NCBI RefSeq assembly: GCF_036850765.1 | Contig: NC_089492.1 | Coordinates: 162,934,296-162,998,295, forward strand | Length of the DNA: 64,000 nt | Direction: 5' to 3' | From: Saccopteryx bilineata | Lineage: Eukaryota; Chordata; Mammalia; Chiroptera; Emballonuridae | Part shown: positions 9,473-20,089 of the stretch, one piece after another | Layout: the number at the start of each line of letters is the position of its first letter | Numbering within the stretch: position 1 is the first letter of the stretch | Notes under the pieces: generated by a model | Database searches by the model: none | Told to the model about the DNA's origin: nothing | The model's input: only the letters and a program-made list of their open reading frames with translations | Program-made: the position numbers and the translations under genes

Positions 9473-10110
9473 CCTGGTCGGCACACGCGCAGTTAGTGGG
9501 CGAAAGATTTCTTCCTAAGCCCCGGGAGTGGGTGCCCGTGTTACCCCACAGAGAGGCAGGGTGAGAGGCCTTTCTGTGGGCCGAAAGCAGAATCTCAGGG
9601 CAGCCCCAGCACCCTGGGAAAGCCGCGCACTGGAGGGAGAGAGAACTAATTCCAACGGTGAAAATTTTCCATGCTGGTGGGGGTTGCACTCAGAGGGAAA
9701 CGCGGCCGGCCTCATATCCTGGTCTGCGTGCGCAGATAGTGAGCGAGAGATTCCTCCGAGTGCCTCGGCAGTGCACGCCCGTGTTATCGCACAGAGGGGC
9801 AGAGTCAGGGGCCTTTGTGTGGGCCAAAGCAGAATCTCGGGCCGCCCCAGCACCTTGCAAAAGCTGCGCACGGGGACGGAGCGAGAGCCAATTCCAACGC
9901 TGGAACTTTTCCATGCGGTTGGGAGTTTCACTCAGAGCGTGAGACTGCTGGCCGGATATCCTGGTCTGTGCGCGCAGATAGTGAGCGAGAGTTTCCTCCA
10001 AGCGCCCCGGAAGTGGGTGCCCGCCTGTGTTACCGGACAGAGTGGCAGAGCCAGAGGTCTTTGAGTGGGTGGAAACACCGCCTGATTATGCTAGCAGCTC
10101 TGACTGACTG
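9473..10110 (+). repeat. Tandem GC-rich ~245-bp units in L1-I 5' UTR
   Basis: Three unit starts are visible at 9473, 9719 and 9960, each beginning CCTGGTC followed by a GCGCAG(T/A)TAGTG block, so the spacing is 246 and 241 bp. Shared blocks in each unit include GGGCCGAAAGCAGAATCTC-like, AGCCCCAGCACC and TTCCAACG. The third unit is partial. CpG content is much higher than in the surrounding DNA. Monomer-type promoters are known in mouse L1s. The role here is inferred. Confidence 0.75.
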
Positions 10111-10519
10111 AGCCTTACCCAGAGCCCTGTGCTGAGTGGAAATAGAGTGGGGAGTTGCCAGCTCTTTGAGCCTCTTACTATCCAGGCAGAGGCAGCAGCA
10201 ACCCCATAGCTGGATTATCAGGCTACTAATTGAGGAAGGAAAGACTAGGAGAAAGGCTCCAGAAACACGAACTCTCTCACTGTCGGAGCCTATAAATGCT
10301 AATGAGCCTTGACTGCCAACGAGACTGAAGCACAATACATGACATTGCCATAGAGACTTATCAACTGCAAACCTCTACCTGAGCATGCCAAAGGGGCAGA
10401 ACCCGGGGTACAGAGTCACTGACCAGGAAGAGGGAGAGAAAAAAAAAAGCAAGAAGATAACCTCTCAAAATCAAGAATAATCTGCAGACTTTATAACCTA
10501 TCCCATTTTATTATATTTG

Positions 10520-10703
10520 TTTGTTTGTTTCTCTTATCTTCATTCTTGATATTTTTTTTCCTCCTCCAATTTGGCCGATTAACTCTCTGCCGGTCTTACT
10601 CTCTCCTCTCCTTGAACTACACTAACCGTAAGTGTTACATCTCCTATTATCTTTTCTCTCCTCTTCCTTTCTCTCTATGAGGGTTGCACTCCAAAACCCT
10701 TAA

Positions 10704-10735
<32 letters not shown>

Positions 10736-11440
10736 TCTTTTTTCTTTTTTTTTCTTATACTGGTTTCCTCTTTTTTTCTCTCTCTCTCTTTCTTTTCTCC
10801 CTCTATATTAGTTTCTTCCTTTCTCCTTTACATCTCCTCGCATTCAAACCTCAATAACAAACAAATTATCTTTTCTGGGACTCAAACTTATGTTTGTGGC
10901 ATTTTGGGGGGTTTTTACTTCACCTTTTTAACTCACTAGCAGTGCTCCATTTTATCTAGTTCTTGTTCCACTAAATACAATAGTAACTTTTTAATTTGTC
11001 CCCCCATTTTTCTGTTTTCCTTTTATTCCTCTCATCATAACTCTTAAACAACCAACACCTAAAAGCAAATCATTTTATTCTTCACCCAAATTTTTTCCTT
11101 ATTTTCTTTTTGTGGGTCCATACCCCCTTCTTTTTTCTTTTTCTTTTTTCTTTTTTTTTCTTTTTTTTTGCCCCTTTATTACTTTTCCCCAATTCAGGCC
11201 CTCCATCACAGGCATTGTTTGTTATAATTCCCAGTTCACCACAAGATTTTCTCAAGAAAAAGGGGAGAGGAGAGGAGAGGAAAAAAGGAGGGGGAAAATA
11301 ATTTCCTTTTTTTAATTTTTAATTTTATTTTATTTTTCTTTATTTCATTATTAATTTTTTTAAAAAAACAACTCTTCAATTTTTTATTTTTTTAACTTTT
11401 TATTCTTTATTAAATCTCATTAATACTATCAACAAAACCA
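10520..11440 (+). other. Long polypyrimidine stretch before L1-I ORF1
   Basis: About 900 nt of the sense strand is strongly T/C-rich, with CT repeats (10710-10735), poly-T runs (10740, 11150) and few purine blocks apart from one G/A island at 11252-11300. It ends 8 nt before the ORF1 ATG region, which carries ACCACTCTCAG just ahead of the start. It is absent from L1-II. It may be part of the family's 5' UTR or a later expansion. Confidence 0.65.
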
Positions 11441-11447
11441 CTCTCAG

Positions 11448-12447
11448 ATGCCATTAAGGAGGAGAAAATCGAATATCATGGATACAAAAGAAAGAGAGGT
11501 AACACAGATAGATGAGGAAAAATCTATGGAGAAAAAATTTAAGATATTGGAAACCTTGGAGTTAAATGACAGAGAATTTAAAATAGAAATCCTAAAAATA
11601 CTCAGAGATATACAAGAAAACACAGAAAGGCAATTTAGGGAGCTCAGAAAACAACTCGATGAACACAAAGAGTATATCTCCAAGGAAACTGAAACTATAA
11701 AAACAAATCAAACAGAGATGAAAAACTCAATTCACGAGCTGAAAAACGAGGTAACAAGCTTAGCTAATAGAACAGGCCAGATAGAAGAGAGGATTAGTGA
11801 AATAGAAGACAAGCAACTTGAGGCACAACAGAGAGAAGAAGAAAGAGACTCAAAAATTTAAAAAAAAAGAGATAGCCCTACAGGAATTATCTGACTCCAT
11901 CAAAAAGAATAACATAAGAATAATAGGTATATTAGAGGGAGAAGAGAGAGAAAATGGAATGGAGAACATACTCAAACAAATAATAGATGAGAATTTCCCA
12001 AGCCTGTGGAAAGAACAAAAACGTCAAACTCTAGAAGCAAACAGAACCCCAAGTTTTCTTAACCCCAACAAACCTACTCCAAGGCATATCATAATGAAAT
12101 TGACACAAACCAACAGCAAAGAAAAAATTCTCAAGGCAGCCAGGGAAAAGAAGAATACAACAGATAAAGGAAGGCCCATTAGATTATCATCAGATTTCTC
12201 AGCAGAAACTCTACAAGCTAGAAGAGAGTGGACCCCAATATTTAAAGTCCTGAAAGAGAGGAACTTTCAGCCACGAATACTATACCCATCAGAGCTATCC
12301 TTCAAATATGAAGGAGAAATAAAAACATTCACAGATACAGAAAAGATGAGGGAATTTATCATCAGAAAACCCCCACTCCAGGAATTACTAAAGGGGGTTC
12401 TCCAATCAGATACAAAGAACAAAAAAAAAAAACAGAGCCACAAGTAA
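11448..12447 (+). pseudogene. L1-I ORF1 (RNA-binding protein), frameshifted
   Basis: ORF1p is the L1 nucleic-acid chaperone that coats L1 RNA as a trimer. The first part (11448-11861, starting MPLRRRKSNIMDT) is a charged, coiled-coil region. The second part (joined in another frame, to 12447) contains RIIGILEGEE, FLNPNKPTPRHIIMK and the C-terminal domain ending at a TAA. The break is at about 11857-11870, where an A-run has changed length. L1-II has the same gene open (331 codons), which gives the expected join. The start was chosen by homology with L1-II and the ACTCTCAG-ATG context. The coding capacity is lost. Confidence 0.9.
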
Positions 12448-12543
12448 AAGCTCCAAGAAGAACACAATAAAACCAAATTTAAACTGTGACAACAACAAAA
12501 AGAAAGGGGGGGAGAAGATGGAGATTAACAGTAGCAAAGGACG

Positions 12544-12783
12544 ATGGAGTGCAAAAGTACTCACAAAATAGTTCGCTACAATGAACAGGGTAGAGACCCT
12601 TTTCATTACTCAAAGGTAACCACCATTGAAAAAACCACCACAGAAGCACATGAGATAAAAAAGATAACAACAGAGGAAAGATGTATGGAATACAACCTAA
12701 TAAAAACAAAAGATAGAAAAATGAAAGAGAAGGATCAAACAAGACACAAAACTAACAGAAAGCAAGATATAAAATGGCAATAG
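12544..12783 (+). CDS. 79-codon open frame in L1-I inter-ORF spacer
   Basis: An open frame starting MECKSTHKIV and ending IKWQ lies 96 nt after the ORF1 stop, and its TAG stop lies 10 nt inside ORF2 (ATG at 12774). The start context is good (A at -3, G at +4). L1-II has an equivalent frame at 28713-28952 (minus) of exactly the same length, with 50 of 79 residues identical by hand alignment and no length change. The predicted product is basic and rich in Lys, Thr and Glu, with no domain or membrane segment that I recognise. Amino-acid identity is no better than expected from about 83% nucleotide identity, so selection for a protein is not shown. It may serve to deliver ribosomes to ORF2 rather than encode a useful peptide. 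Confidence 0.35.
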   Translation: MECKSTHKIVRYNEQGRDPFHYSKVTTIEKTTTEAHEIKKITTEERCMEYNLIKTKDRKMKEKDQTRHKTNRKQDIKWQ

Positions 12784-15700
12784 GGAACTCACAAGTGTCA
12801 ATAATTACACTAAATGTGAATGGATTAAACTCACCAATAAAAAGGCACAGAGTAGCAGAATGGATTAAAAAAGAAAATCCAACTGTATGCTGCCTACAGG
12901 AAACTCATCTAAGTAACAAGGATAAAAACAAATTCAAAGTGAAAGGCTGGAAAACAATACTCCAAGCAAATAACATCCAAAAAAAAAGGAGGTGTAGCAA
13001 TACTCATATCGGATAATGCTGACTACAAGACAGCAAAAGTACTCAGAGACAAAAATGGCCATTTCATAATGGCTAAGGGGACACTGAATCAAGAAGACAT
13101 AACAATTCTTAATATATATGCACCAAACCAAGGAGCACCAAAATATATAAGACAGCTACTTATTGATCTTAAAACAAAAACTGACAAAAATACAATCATA
13201 CTTGGAGACCTCAATACACCGCTGACGGCTCTAGATCAGTCATCCAAACAGAGAATCAACAAAGACATAGTGGCCTTAAACAAAACATTAGAGCGCCTGG
13301 ATATGATAGACATCTACAGGACATTTCATCCCAAAGTGACTGAGTATACATTTTTCTCCAGTGTACATGGATCATTCTCAAGAATTGACCATATGTTGGG
13401 CCACAAAAACAATATCAGCAAATTCAGAAAAATTGAAGTTGTACCAAGCATATTTTCTGATCATAAAGCCTTGAAACTAGAATTCAACTGCAAAAAGGAG
13501 GAAAAAAATCCCACAAAAATGTGGAAACTAAACAACATACTTTTAAAAAATGAATGGGTCAAAGAAGAAATAAGTGCAGAGATCAAAAGATATATATACA
13601 GACTAATGAAAATGACAATACGACATATCAGAATCTATGGGATGCAGCAAAAGCAGTGATAAGAGGGAAGTTCATATCACTTCAGGCCTATATGAACAAA
13701 CAAGAGAGAGCCCAAGTGAACCACTTAACTTCCCACCTTAAGGAACTAGAAAAAGAAGAACAAAGACAACCCAAAACCAGCCGAAGAAAGGAGATAATAA
13801 AAATCAGAGCAGAAATAAATGAATTAGAGAACAGAAAAACTATAGAAAAAATTAATAGAACAAGGAGCTGGTTCTTTGAAAAGATCAACAAAATTGACAA
13901 ACCCTTGGCAAGACTTACCAAGGAAAAGAAAGAAAGAACTCATATAAACAAAATCCAAAATGAAAGAGGAGAAATCACCACGGACACCGTAGATATACAA
14001 AGAATTATTGTAGAATACTATGAAAAACTTTATGCCACTAAATTCAACAACCTAGAAGAAATGGATAAATTCCTAGAACAATACAACCTTCCTAGACTGA
14101 GTCAAGAAGAAGCAGAAAGCCTAAACAAACCTATCAGTAGAGAAGAAATAGAAAAAAACCATTAAAAACCTCCCCAAAAATAAAAGTCCAGGCCCTGACG
14201 GCTATACCAGCAAATTTTATCAAACATTCAAAGAAGACTTGGTTTCTATTCTACTCAAAGTCTTCCAAAAATTGAAGAAGAAGCAATACTTCCAAACATA
14301 TTTTATGAGGCCAACATAACCCTCATGCCAAAACCAGGCAAGGATGGCACAAAAAAAGAAAACTACAGACCAATATCTCTAATGAATACAAATGCTAAAA
14401 TACTAAACAAAATACTGGCAAATCGAATACAACAACATATTAAAAAGATAATACATCATGATCAAATGGGATTCATCCCAGAATCTCAAGGATGGTTCAA
14501 CATACGTAAAATGGTTAACGTAATACACCATATCAACAAAACAAAGAACAAAAACCACATGATCTTATCAATAGACGCAGAAAAGGCTTTTGATAAAATA
14601 CAACACAATTTTATGCTTAAGACTCTCAACAAAATGGGTATAGAAGAAAAATATCTCAACATGATAAAGGTCATATATGATAAACCATCAGCTAACATCA
14701 TATTAAATGGCACTAAACTGAAGGATTTCCCCCTTAAATCAGGAACAAGACAGGGTTGTCCACTCTCTCCACTCTTATTTAATGTGGTACTAGAGGTTCT
14801 AGCCAGAGCAATCAGACAAGACAAAGAAATAAAAGGCATTCATATCGGAAAAGAAGAAGTAAAGGTATCACTTTTTGCAGATGATATAATCCTATACATC
14901 GAAAACCCCAAAGAATCCACAAAAAGACTACTAGAAACAATAAGCCAATACAGTAAGGTCGCAGGATACAAAATTAACATACAGAAGTCAATAGCCTTTC
15001 TATATGCCAACAATGAAACAATTGAGAAGGAACTCAAAAGAATAATCCCCTTCATGATTGCAACAAAAAAAATAAAATACTTAGGAATAAACATAACAAA
15101 GAATGTAAAGGACTTATATAATGAAAACTATAAACCATTGTTAAGGGAAATCGTAAAAGATATAATGAGATGGAAGAATATACCTTGTTCTTGGCTAAGA
15201 AGAATAAATATAATCAAGATGGCTATATTACCCAAAGCAATATACAAATTTAATGCAATTCCCATCAAACTTCCAATGAATTTTTTAAAGAAATAGAGCA
15301 AAACATCATCAGATTTGTATGGAACTATAATAGCCAAAGCAATCCTAAAGAAAAAGAATGAAGCTTGGGGCAATACAATACTTGACTTCAAACTCTATTA
15401 TGGGGCCATGACAATCAAAACAGCATGGTATTGGCAGAAAAATAGACACTCAGACCAATGGAACAGAATAGAAAGTCCAGAAATAAAACCACATATATAT
15501 AGTCAAATAATTTTTGATAAAGGGGCCAACAACACACAATGGAGAACAGAAAGCCTCTTCAATAAATGGTGCTGGGAAAACTGGAAAGCCACATGCAAAA
15601 GAATGAAACTGGACTACAGTTTGTCCACCTGTACAAAAATTAAATCAAAATGAATCAAAGATCTAAACATAAGACCTGAAACAATTAAGTACATAGAAGA

Positions 15701-16591
15701 AGACATAGGTACTCAACTCATGGACCTGGGTTTTAAAGAGCATTTTATGAATTTGACTCCAATGGCAAGAGAAGTGAAGGCAAAAATTAATGAATGGGAC
15801 TACATCATACTAAGAAGTTTTTGCTCAGCAAGAGAAACTGATAACAAAATAAACAGAAAGCCAACTAAATGGGAAATGATATTTTCAAACAACAGCTCAG
15901 ATAAGGGCCTAATATCCAAAATATACAAAGAACTCATAAAACTCAACAACAAACAAACAAACAATCCAATAAAAAATGGGAAGAGGATATGAACAGACAC
16001 TTCTCCCAGGAAGAAATACAAATGGCCAACAGATATATGAAAAGATGCTCATCTTCTTTAGCTATTAGAGAAATGCAAATCAAAACTACAATGAGATAAC
16101 ACCTCACACCTGTTCGATTAGCTATTATTAGCAAGACAGGTAATAGCAAATGTTGGAGAGGCTGTGGAGAAAAAGGAACCCTCATACACTGTTGGTGGGA
16201 ATGTAAAGTAGTACAACCATTATGGAAGAAAGTATGGTGGTTCCTCAAAAAACTGAAAATAGAACTACCTTATGACCCAGCAATCCCTCTACTGTGTATA
16301 TACCCCCAAAACTCAGAAACATTGATACGTAAAGACACATGCAGCCCCATGTTCATTGCAGCATTGTTCACAGTGGCCAGGACATGGAAACAACCAAGAA
16401 GCCCGTCAATAGATGACTGGATAAAGAAGATGTGGCACATATACACTATGGAATACTACTCAGCCATAAGAAATGATGACATCGGAACATTTACAGCAAA
16501 ATGGTGGGATCTTGATAACATGATAGGGAGCAAAATAAGTAAATCAGAAAAAACCAGGAACTGCATTATTCCATACGTAGGTGGGACATAA
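12774..16591 (+). pseudogene. L1-I ORF2 (endonuclease/reverse transcriptase), broken
   Basis: All ORF2 parts can be followed: the endonuclease (LNVNGLN, CCLQETHL, then SRIDHMLGHK and [10 protein letters not shown]), the reverse transcriptase ([45 protein letters not shown]) and the C-terminal cysteine motif. Breaks seen are frameshifts near 12980 (A-run), 13597, 14152, 14272, 15285 and 15972, a TGA replacing Trp near 15651 and a TAA replacing Tyr near 16096. The length (3.8 kb) is normal for L1 ORF2. The FADD box is preserved, but no continuous protein is possible. Confidence 0.92.
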
Positions 16592-16866
16592 AAGTGAAAC
16601 TAAGAGACATTGATAAGAGTGTGGTGGTTACGGGGGGGAGGGGGAAATGGGAGAGGGAAAGGGGGAGGGGGAGGGGCACAAAGAAAACAAGATAGAAGGT
16701 GACAGTGGACAATCTGACTTTGGGTGATGGGTATGCAACATAATTGAATGACAAGATAACCTGGACTTGTTATCTTTGAATATATGTATCCTGATTTATT
16801 GATGTCACCCCATTAAAAAAATAAAATTATTAAAAACATAAATAAATAAATAAATAAATAAATAAA
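16592..16866 (+). other. L1-I 3' UTR and A-rich tail
   Basis: Short 3' UTR with a G-rich tract (16632-16677), the conserved terminal block ending CACCCCATTAAA and an A-rich tail of AATAAATAAATA repeats that includes poly-A signals. This is the end used for target-primed reverse transcription. Confidence 0.8.
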
Positions 16867-17008
16867 AACAACTAAGGTGTCACATTGCACAACGAAAAAC
16901 TAACGATTGATGCTTCTCATCTCTCCGTTCCTGTCTGTCTGTCCTTGTCTATCCCTCTGTCCCTATCTATCCCTCTCTCTGACTCTCTGTTTCTGTAAAA
17001 AAAAAAAA
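16867..17008 (+). mobile_element. Type A SINE, right part
   Basis: Continuation of the SINE at 8811-9033, starting with the L1-I TSD copy and running through AACGATTGATGCTTCTCATC, the CTGTCTGTC-rich end and a poly-A tail. The tail is followed by the SINE TSD at 17009-17024. Confidence 0.93.
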
Positions 17009-17019
17009 AAAGATTAAGA

Positions 17020-17232
17020 ATGAGACTGCAGTCAGATTACCTAATTCAAGTCTGAACTCCACAACCTTACGAGAAATACTGAACCTTTACATGCCTTCAT
17101 TTCTTCACTTGTTAAATGAGTAAAGTAATGGTATGTTCCTCACAGCATTTTAGTGAGGATTGAATGCGGTAAATACATTAAAATGCATAAAACTGTATCT
17201 AGAACACATAGTGCTCAATAAAAGCTTGCTAT
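17020..17232 (+). repeat. MIR SINE relic
   Basis: Forward MIR motifs: AATTCAAGTCTGAACTCC, TGCCTTCATTTCTTCACTTG, TTAAATGAGTAAAGTAATGG, TTAGTGAGGATTGAATG and a tail AGTGCTCAATAAAAGC. It lies just right of the SINE/L1 nest. Confidence 0.75.
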
Positions 17233-17519
17233 GGTTGCATCTTACTTGACTAGTCATAAAATAAAGTTGGCACACTCCTCCAACTTGGCTCAGTGCCTCT
17301 GTGTTGTCAAGCTACTGGTTGCAAACAGGAGATGGTGACATATTTTAATGGAGTCAGGCTTAGCAACAAGGAAGGCAGGCTTTTATTATCTAGCTGTCCC
17401 ATAGTAAACACTGTTTGGTCCCACAGAGCTGATCTCTCTTTAGCAATGTGATCAAGAAAAATAGATCATTATTGTACTGCTTCACATCTAAATACCAACT
17501 CTTACATAACTGTGATTCA

Positions 17520-17760
17520 GTTTTTGTTTTTTATTAAATTTATTGGGTGACATTGGTTAATATCATTATGTACGTTTCAAATGTATGGTTCTGTAATACA
17601 ACCTCTATATACTGCATTATGTGCTCACCATTCAAAGTCAAGTCTCCTTCCATCACCATATATTTGACCTCCTTTTCCCTCCATCCCATTCCCTTCTGGT
17701 AACCACCATACTGTTGTTTGTTTTGTTTATTTACTTGTTGCTTTCTGTTTAGTATCCCAC
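17520..17760 (-). mobile_element. Old L1-like 3'-end fragment
   Basis: The plus strand reads ATTTATTGGGTGACATTGGT, then CACCATTCAAAGTCAAGTC, CCATCACCATATATTTGACC and TTCTGGTAACCACCATA. This is the pattern of a minus-strand L1 3' UTR. A related fragment of the same sub-type (ATTGGGGTGACACTGGTTAA) is at 59598-59870. Confidence 0.65.
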
Positions 17761-18163
17761 ATGAGGAGAGAAATCATTATGGTTCTTGTTTAACACATAA
17801 TAGTCTCCAAACAATACTTGGGGTTTAATTTTGACTCAAATTCATTGGCATAGGCAGTTGGGATACCTACACTTAAATGAAAGAGTCCTTAACTATTCAG
17901 TGCATTTGACCAAATGAAATATTAAATTCTATGACATTTTTTAATTTAGAACTTTAAGGCCCATTTTGTTAATAGTTAGTTAAATTTATGAATGAGGTGC
18001 CATGAGGGACCCAAAATTATAGGGTACAGTCTGCTCCATTAAGATACACATATTTTTTGGAGAGGCAAGAATTAAAACTTTTAGAGATTTAAACTTCTTA
18101 TTCTCCTCTGTGTAGCTGGACATAGAAAAGTATCTTTATGTAGTTGTTCTGGTTCAAAGAAGT
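17761..18163. other. Unique DNA, no gene recognised
   Basis: No element or exon that I can support. Confidence 0.45.
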
Positions 18164-18178
18164 CACCAAAATTGTTCT

Positions 18179-18541
18179 TTTTTTTTTTTCCCCTGAAGTT
18201 AGAAATGGGAGGCAGTCAGACAGACTCCTGCATGCCCTGGACCGGGATCCACCCAGCACGCCCACCAGGAGGCGATGCTCCACCCATCTGGGGCATCGCT
18301 CTGTTGCAACCAGAGCCATTCTGGCACCTGAGGCAGAGGTCATGAAACCATCCTCAGTGCCTGGGCCAAGTTTGCTCCAATGGAGCCCTGGCTTTGGGAG
18401 GAAAAGAGAGAGACAGAGGGAAAGGAGAGGGGGAGGGGTGGAGAAGCAGATGGCGCTTCTCCTGTGTACCCTGGTTGGGAATCGAACCCGGGACTTCCAC
18501 ACACCGTGCCAACACTCTCCCACTGAGCCAACCGACCAGGG
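18179..18541 (-). mobile_element. Type B tRNA-derived SINE
   Basis: The minus-strand head starts at 18541 (GCCCTGGTCGGTTGGCTCAG), followed by B box GGTTCGATTCC and the body to a poly-A tail (poly-T at 18177-18190 on plus). One CTCF-core-like motif, CCACCAGGAGGCG, is at 18262-18274. Imperfect TSD around 18164-18178 and 18542-18556 (AAAATTG(T/C)TC). Confidence 0.88.
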
Positions 18542-18699
18542 CCTAAAATTGCTCCTCTTAATTACAAAAATGTATTGCCAATAGGTACCTGTTCTCATTT
18601 TTTTTCTATAGTATTTCTTGTGTAGCAAATGCTGCCTCACTTAGAAGATAGAGCTCTGAGGAAGGATGGCTTTAGGAGTCATCCTCTGCTTCTCATTTT

Positions 18700-18930
18700 C
18701 GTTATTCTTTTGTGTCCAAACTCTGACCAAATCCTCTCACTGTCCTTTCTTCACCATTTCTCAGTTTGTTCACTCCACCATGTGCCCACTGCTGCTGCTT
18801 AGTCGGGCACTCCTCATCTCTCACTGAAAGATTAGAATACAATCCCAACGAGTCTCTCTTTCTCCATCATCAGGCTCCCCTTGATTCCCTTGACTGTATC
18901 TGTATCCAGCCACCTCAGAATGGAATATGT
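18700..18930 (-). repeat. Probable L2 relic, left part
   Basis: Text such as CCAAACTCTGACCAAATCCT and TCACTCCACCATGTGCCCAC, together with 19336-19510 (AGCTTTTCAATACCTCTCTC, AGTGGCCTC), resembles a minus-strand L2 3' end. A type B SINE lies between the two parts. The assignment is weak because divergence is high. Confidence 0.35.
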
Positions 18931-18967
18931 GTGTGTATGTGTGTGTGTGTGTGTGTACATATACATA

Positions 18968-19334
18968 TATATTTTTTTTTAATTAAGTGAGAAGAGGGGA
19001 GGCAGAGAAAGACTCCCACATGTGCCCTGACCGGAATCCACCTGGCAAGCTCCTTAACAGGGATGCTTTGCCCATCTGGAGCTGCTGCTCTGTTGCTTCG
19101 CAACCAAGCTATTTTAGCTCCTGAGGTAAGGCCATGGAGCCATCCTCTGACTGGGGGGCCAACTTTCTCAAACCAATCTACGGCTGCAGGAGAGGAAGAG
19201 AAAGAGAGAGAGAGAGAAAGGGGAGGGGTGGAGAAGCAGATGGTTGCTTCTCCTGTGTGCCCTGGCCGGGAATTGAACCCAGGACATCTACATGCCGGGC
19301 CAACACTCTACCAGTGAGCCAACTGGAAAGGGCC
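18968..19334 (-). mobile_element. Type B tRNA-derived SINE with TG tract at tail
   Basis: The minus-strand head starts near 19334 (GCCCTTTCCAGTTGGCTCAC), followed by B box GGTTCAATTCC, CTGCTTCTCCACCC block and an A-tail. A TG/TATA microsatellite (18928-18968) sits beyond the tail. It is more diverged than most type B copies, with a widened GA repeat at 19196-19220. Confidence 0.83.
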
Positions 19335-19335
19335 T

Positions 19336-19510
19336 GGACTATATTTTAAAATTTAAATCTTGTTACATCATTTCCTTGTTTATAGCTTTTCAATACCTCT
19401 CTCAGTGGCCTCAAGAGAAAGGTCTTGCAAACTGAATGGTACATACTAGCCCTGCTCTTCTCTCCTGCACATTCCTTATTCTTATGCCAAACTTTATTTG
19501 GGAAGGAAAG
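19336..19510 (-). repeat. Probable L2 relic, right part
   Basis: Likely continuation of 18700-18930 on the far side of the SINE, resembling the L2 3' region on the minus strand. Boundaries are approximate. Confidence 0.3.
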
Positions 19511-19762
19511 GGTCTTAATAAAAGATTTTTGGCTGGAAATGACATTATACAAATTTTATGCTCTAAAGAGAGTTATCTGGAGCTCTGTATACACTGAATT
19601 GGACAGAGGAGAGTCAGAAGGCAAGGAGGTAAGTATTGGTGCTATTGTTAGAGCCTGAGCAATAGGTAATTTACATCTCTAGGTGACACAGCAATTAGAT
19701 GAGTTTCTTGCTCATGGTAAGTACCAATAAAATGTTTTGACCAAAGAAAAGAGTAAAAATAT

Positions 19763-19853
19763 TTTCATTGTAGCATTATTCATGGTAGCCAAGACATGGA
19801 AACAACCTAAGTGTCCTTCAGGGGATTACTGGATAAAGAGATGTGGTAAAACA
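19763..19853 (+). mobile_element. Old L1 ORF2 fragment
   Basis: About 90 bp matching the C-terminal ORF2 region: GTAGCATTATTCATGGTAGC, AAGACATGGAAACAACCTAA, TACTGGATAAAGAGATGTGG. Compare 2549-2628 in the young L1. It is surrounded by unrelated sequence. Confidence 0.7.
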
Positions 19854-20089
19854 GGTGGCAGATCAGAAAAAAGCTAGTGTTTTGCTCACAGTATAATTAG
19901 GCAAGAGCAGGATACTCATTGTTTTAGGTGTTAGCAGATAAATACAGCTGAAAACTAGCATCTTTTGCTGGAAAACAATATTTGCAGCACATAAAGCAGA
20001 TTATGTTAGTATATAGAGTATTTGAAGGACAGAAAAAGATATCAGCTCAGTAAAAAATAGGTAGAAGAACATGAAGCAGAATTTCCTAG

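Larger units (their letters stand above)
9034..16866 (+). mobile_element. Full-length L1 LINE, L1-I (non-functional)
   Basis: It is a complete L1 of about 7.8 kb: a 2.4-kb 5' region, ORF1 (11448-12447), a 326-nt spacer, ORF2 (12774-16591), a 3' UTR with a G-rich tract (16632-16677), the end block ATTGATGTCACCCCATTAAA and an AATAAATAAA tail. The TSD is AACAACTAAGGTG at 9021-9033 and 16867-16879, both lying inside the SINE it split. Both ORFs contain frameshifts or stops, so it cannot move by itself. The lineage is the same as L1-II and the 1876-3025 fragment. Diagnostic differences include a 5' region far longer than that of L1-II. Confidence 0.95.

Noticed and set aside
9528..10064. 178-codon plus-strand frame in the L1-I 5' UTR, and overlapping 100-140-codon frames on minus
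   Set aside because: They arise from CpG-rich tandem units with few stops. Unit lengths of 246 and 241 do not keep one frame, and no domain is visible.
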